In this document: positions 15,919-18,589 of the stretch, piece after piece
How the letters are laid out: each line of letters opens with the position of its first letter
Numbering within the stretch: position 1 is the first letter of the stretch
Source of the DNA: DATGMP01 sp035293565
Lineage (GTDB): Bacteria; Pseudomonadota; Alphaproteobacteria; BOG-932; Roseiterribacteraceae
Direction: 5' to 3'
Assembly (NCBI GenBank): GCA_035293565.1
Contig: DATGMP010000076.1
Coordinates: 1 to 18,589 of the forward strand
Length of the DNA stretch: 18,589 nt
Notes under the pieces: model-generated
What the model saw: the letters and a program-made list of their open reading frames with translations, nothing else
What the model was told of the DNA's origin: nothing
Database searches by the model: none
Translations under genes and position numbers: made by a program

Positions 15919-17076
15919 ATGGCGCGAATGGAGTCCAAGGAGCTGCTGACCCGGCTGGTCGGGTTCGATACGGTCAGTCGGAACTCGAACCTGGCTGCGA
16001 TCGATTTCATTCGCGACTATCTGGACGGGCAGGGAATCGCCTCGCGCCTCACCTTCGACGATACCCGGCAGAAGGCCAATCTCTTCGCCACGATAGGCCC
16101 AGCCGACCGACCTGGCCTCATTCTGTCCGGTCACAGCGACGTGGTGCCGGTGGACGACCAGGATTGGTCATCGGACCCCTTCCGCATGGTCGATTCCGAC
16201 GGGCGCTGGTATGGGCGGGGCACGGCCGACATGAAGGGCTTCATCGCAACCGTGCTGGCGCTGGTGCCCGAACTCAAGGCGCGCGCCAAGCGGGCTCCGG
16301 TGCATCTCGCCTTCTCCTATGACGAGGAAGTCGGCTGCGCCGGCGTCGGACGGCTGATCGAACAGATCGGCATGGCCGAAGCAAGGCCTTTCGCCTGCTT
16401 GATCGGTGAGCCGACGGGCATGGTGCCGATGGTGGGGCAGAAGGGGCTTCATTCCTTTCGTTGCCGCGTGCATGGGCGCGAGAGTCATTCTTCGCTCGCG
16501 CCCTATGGCGTGAATGCGGTCGAGGCCGCGGCGGAGACGATCACGCGAATCAAAGCGATCGCGCGCCGCATCGCGACCGAAGGACCGTTCAACCACGGCT
16601 TCGATCCGCCCTACTCGACCTTGCATTGCGGCACCGTTCACGGCGGCACGGCGCAGAACATCGTGCCCGCCTTGTGCGACTTCAGCTTCGAGGTTCGCAA
16701 TATTCCGGGCCACGACGTCGATGCGATTTTCGCCGAAATCGAGCGCTACGCGCGCGACGAAATCGAGCCCCAAATGACGCGCATCGATCCGGCGACGGGC
16801 TTCAAATTCCAGACGCGTTCGCGCTTGCCGGACTATGCGATCGATGCACAGCACGACGCGGTGCGCCTCGTCCAATCCGCCCTCGGGAGCGATGAAGTCG
16901 GCCATGCGAGTTTTATGACCGAAGCCGGCCTTTTCGGCCGCGCCGGCATACCCACCATTATCTGCGGCCCGGGCGGCATCGGGCAGGCCCACAAGCCGGA
17001 CGAATTCATTGAGGCCGACGAGATTGCGCGGTGCGAGGCGTTCCTCCTGCGGCTAGCCGAGCAGGCCGTTTCGTAA
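15919..17076 (+). CDS. argE: acetylornithine deacetylase (M20 family)
   Basis: This 385-residue zinc hydrolase removes the acetyl group from N2-acetylornithine in arginine synthesis, in the cytoplasm. Metal and catalytic residues are visible: His72 and Asp74 in GHSDVVP, Asp104 in GRGTADMKG, Glu136-Glu137 in DEEVGC, Glu164 in GEPTG, and His358 in AHKPDEF. The opening LLTRLVGFDTVSRNSNL is typical of ArgE rather than DapE. The dimerisation domain lies roughly at 175-290, with HGRESHSS. The frame is open from 15835. ATG 15919 is chosen because GGAG lies 6 nt before it and homology starts there. It stands apart from other arg genes. An M20 enzyme with another N-acyl amino acid substrate cannot be fully excluded. 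Confidence 0.87.
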   Translation: MARMESKELLTRLVGFDTVSRNSNLAAIDFIRDYLDGQGIASRLTFDDTRQKANLFATIGPADRPGLILSGHSDVVPVDDQDWSSDPFRMVDSDGRWYGRGTADMKGFIATVLALVPELKARAKRAPVHLAFSYDEEVGCAGVGRLIEQIGMAEARPFACLIGEPTGMVPMVGQKGLHSFRCRVHGRESHSSLAPYGVNAVEAAAETITRIKAIARRIATEGPFNHGFDPPYSTLHCGTVHGGTAQNIVPALCDFSFEVRNIPGHDVDAIFAEIERYARDEIEPQMTRIDPATGFKFQTRSRLPDYAIDAQHDAVRLVQSALGSDEVGHASFMTEAGLFGRAGIPTIICGPGGIGQAHKPDEFIEADEIARCEAFLLRLAEQAVS

Positions 17077-17114
17077 TCCGTGAGTTTGGTTAATATAAAA
17101 CTTCCAATAGATAC

Positions 17115-17134
17115 AGTTAAAATTGAAATTAACT
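17115..17134. promoter_or_regulatory. candidate operator dyad in AT-rich leader of the kinase gene
   Basis: AGTTAA and TTAACT form a perfect 6-bp inverted repeat around an 8-nt centre, 30 bp before the kinase start. It sits in an 88-bp stretch (17077-17164) with only 22 G/C bases, 25 percent, far below the surroundings. A TTGAAA inside the dyad could be a -35 element, but I see no good -10 at the right distance. Confidence 0.35.
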
Positions 17135-17164
17135 TCTCTTTCATCAAACATTTTATTCTGTTAA

Positions 17165-18139
17165 ATGACATCTATGCATTTGGTGGTTTGGAATTCTGCT
17201 TTCGCTCGTGATCTTCCGGTCTGGGCGCGCTATCTTGCGGCGAGCCTGCTGGTCGCGCTCGTCGCCAGCGCCGTCCGGTTTCTGGAAGGGCAGGGCATCG
17301 ACGCGCCTTATCTTCTGCTGTTGGCCGTCTTGCTGTGCTCGGCAGTGCTCGAGCGGTGCGGGCTTTACGCTGCGCTCCTGTCGAGCCTTGTCGCGTATGC
17401 CTTTCTAGCGGAGAAGCGTGAGAGCGCGGCTGCGGTCGTCTCGCTGCTGCTGTTTCTGTTCGTCGCGGCGACTACCGCCGTCGTCATCGAGATACTCGCG
17501 CGGCGGGCTGCCCAGGCCGCGAAAGCGGAACGACGCAAGGATCTTCTCCTCCGCGAGGCGTTGCACCGGATCAAGAATAACCTCCAGACCATCACCTCCT
17601 TGCTTCGCATCCAGCGCCGCGCGCTTAGGGGCGAGGAGGCGCGGAGGGCTTTTGATGTCGCCCTCAACCGCATTCATGTCATGGCCGCGGCTCATACTCG
17701 GCTGGTCGGCACCGACGAGCGCGAAACGATCGAGATGAGCGAGTTTCTGATCAGTCTTTGCGGCGATTTTCGGAAATCGATGGTGGGAGATCGGGAGATC
17801 GCCTTCGCGATCGACGTCCACCCTTCGATCCTCGATTGCGCGCGGGCGGCGGCGGTCGGTTTCGTGATCAACGAACTGGTGACGAATGCGGTCAAATATG
17901 CTTTTCGCGACGGCCGCGCCGGAACGATCGCGGTCTCTTTCAGGCCCGTCGGATTCGAGTTCGAGCTCGAGGTCGCGGATGACGGCTCGGGAATGCCGGC
18001 CGACGCCAAACCCGGCCTTGGTCAAACGCTGATACAGCTCTTCGCCCGGCAACTCGAGGGCACGATCGAGGTGGTGCCCGGGCCGGGCACTCGGCATGTT
18101 TTGCGCTTTCCCGTCGCAGCTGCCGCCGTCGCAGCCTGA
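17165..18139 (+). CDS. membrane sensor histidine kinase (HWE/HisKA_2 type)
   Basis: A 324-residue inner-membrane histidine kinase. Residues 20-115 hold about four hydrophobic segments, like the KdpD-type DUF4118 membrane domain, with no large periplasmic loop or PAS domain. The phospho-acceptor box is LLREALHRIKNNLQTITSLL, His134, the HisKA_2 form. The ATPase domain has the N box NELVTNAVKYAF (Asn236, Asn241) and G1 box DDGSGMP from 272, then a short GLGQTLIQLFARQL. In alphaproteobacteria such kinases often feed PhyR and the general stress response, but no PhyR, NepR or EcfG gene is nearby, so the partner is unknown. Start choice is between ATG 17165 and ATG 17174; neither has a strong ribosome site. 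An AT-rich leader lies upstream. Confidence 0.88.
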   Translation: MTSMHLVVWNSAFARDLPVWARYLAASLLVALVASAVRFLEGQGIDAPYLLLLAVLLCSAVLERCGLYAALLSSLVAYAFLAEKRESAAAVVSLLLFLFVAATTAVVIEILARRAAQAAKAERRKDLLLREALHRIKNNLQTITSLLRIQRRALRGEEARRAFDVALNRIHVMAAAHTRLVGTDERETIEMSEFLISLCGDFRKSMVGDREIAFAIDVHPSILDCARAAAVGFVINELVTNAVKYAFRDGRAGTIAVSFRPVGFEFELEVADDGSGMPADAKPGLGQTLIQLFARQLEGTIEVVPGPGTRHVLRFPVAAAAVAA

Positions 18140-18296
18140 ACTACATCGACGAAGGATCGATCCGGCCCTCGCGTTAGATGATCGCAGCGCTTGACCGTTG
18201 GCCCTTGAACTGAAAGGGATGAATGGACGCATCGGCGCGTAAAACGCTGTCCGACCAGGAACCACGAGTTTCATTCTTGCGAACGATGCCGCGCCA

Positions 18297-18589
18297 GTGA
18301 CGGATATCTTCAACGCGCCCGAGATCCCGGCCGAGCTGGAGGCGCTTTCGCGCGTCGCCGAGGAGCCGCGCTCGCTCAAGGAGCGGCTGCGTTTTCCATT
18401 CTTCGTTTTTCTCGTTCTGCTTCTGGAATTGCTGCTGTTCCTGTTGTTCGAGGATTACATCCGCAAACAGCCGGAGCTCGCGCTCAAGCCTGCGCCGGTG
18501 CAAGTCACGTTGGTGCCGGATCTTCCGCCCGATATGCGGATGCCGCCACCGCCGCCGCCACCACCACCGCCGCCCCCTCCACCACCGCC
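18297..18589 (+). CDS. TonB-like protein, 5' part, cut by window end
   Basis: A frame open to the window edge, 97 codons. From GTG 18297 it encodes a hydrophilic stretch of about 32 residues, one membrane helix (about 33-51, FPFFVFLVLLLELLLFLLF), a short linker, and then a run of 15 prolines from residue 83 to the edge. A single N-terminal anchor followed by a periplasm-spanning proline stretch is the layout of TonB and similar energy transducers. The C-terminal receptor-binding domain would lie outside. The in-frame stop TAA at 18240 limits the start, and GTG 18297 is the only usable one seen. There is no strong ribosome site. The run of 15 prolines without Lys or Glu is less typical of TonB, so another proline-rich membrane protein is possible. 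Confidence 0.55.
   Translation, partial: MTDIFNAPEIPAELEALSRVAEEPRSLKERLRFPFFVFLVLLLELLLFLLFEDYIRKQPELALKPAPVQVTLVPDLPPDMRMPPPPPPPPPPPPPPP

Noticed and set aside
18220..18243. Tiny ATG frame of seven codons upstream of the TonB-like gene.
   Set aside because: Too short, no ribosome site, no support as a leader peptide.
18258..18285. EcfG-type stress promoter (GGAAC...) near the kinase and TonB-like genes.
   Set aside because: GGAAC is present at 18258, but no CGTT lies 16-17 bases downstream.

Overview
This 18.6-kb window is GC-rich, densely coded chromosomal DNA. It most probably comes from an alphaproteobacterium, perhaps Sphingomonadales or Rhodospirillales. The pointers are a three-subunit Rhodospirillum rubrum-type transhydrogenase operon (pntAA-pntAB-pntB), a PEP-CTERM exosortase substrate, an HWE/HisKA_2-type sensor kinase with a KdpD-like (DUF4118-like) membrane domain, and an AarF/ABC1 kinase. 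The lineage is inferred from gene content and no taxonomic marker was analysed.

Layout. Positions 1-308 hold a tRNA-Ser(GGA) gene on the minus strand. Next, an ABHD10-like alpha/beta hydrolase (minus) is divergent from a GT4 glycosyltransferase (plus), which is followed by an ABC1-family kinase. The plus-strand operon pntAA-pntAB-pntB (3881-6896) runs with only 12 nt of gap into an FkbH-like HAD-IIIC protein and a free-standing acyl carrier protein (6909-9031). Facing it on the minus strand is a tight three-gene operon, MBOAT acyltransferase > AlgX/AlgJ-like SGNH protein > SAM methyltransferase (12871 down to 9129). Beyond it, a PEP-CTERM protein gene is preceded by a textbook sigma-54 promoter (TGGCAC-N5-TTGCT). 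A DsbD-type thiol:disulfide reductase converges on that gene. The window ends with argE, an orphan sensor kinase behind an AT-rich island, and the 5' end of a TonB-like gene cut by the window edge.

The most interesting part is 6.9-12.9 kb. FkbH proteins are known to load a glyceryl unit derived from 1,3-bisphosphoglycerate onto a carrier protein. MBOAT proteins of the AlgI/DltB class move acyl groups across the membrane, and DltB takes them from a carrier protein. AlgX/AlgJ/DltD-type SGNH proteins act on the outer face. Together with a methyltransferase, the five genes look like a Dlt-like system in which FkbH replaces the adenylating enzyme DltA, so that a glycerate-derived, possibly O-methylated acyl group would be placed on an exported polysaccharide. 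A glycosyltransferase upstream and a sigma-54-driven exosortase substrate next door fit an extracellular-polysaccharide context. The assembled pathway is inference; the family assignments are well supported.

Housekeeping parts are the transhydrogenase (proton-driven NADPH formation), argE (arginine synthesis), DsbD (reducing power for the periplasm) and the tRNA. No CRISPR array, insertion sequence or phage gene was seen, and no stretch over 300 bases lacks a gene or an assigned element.
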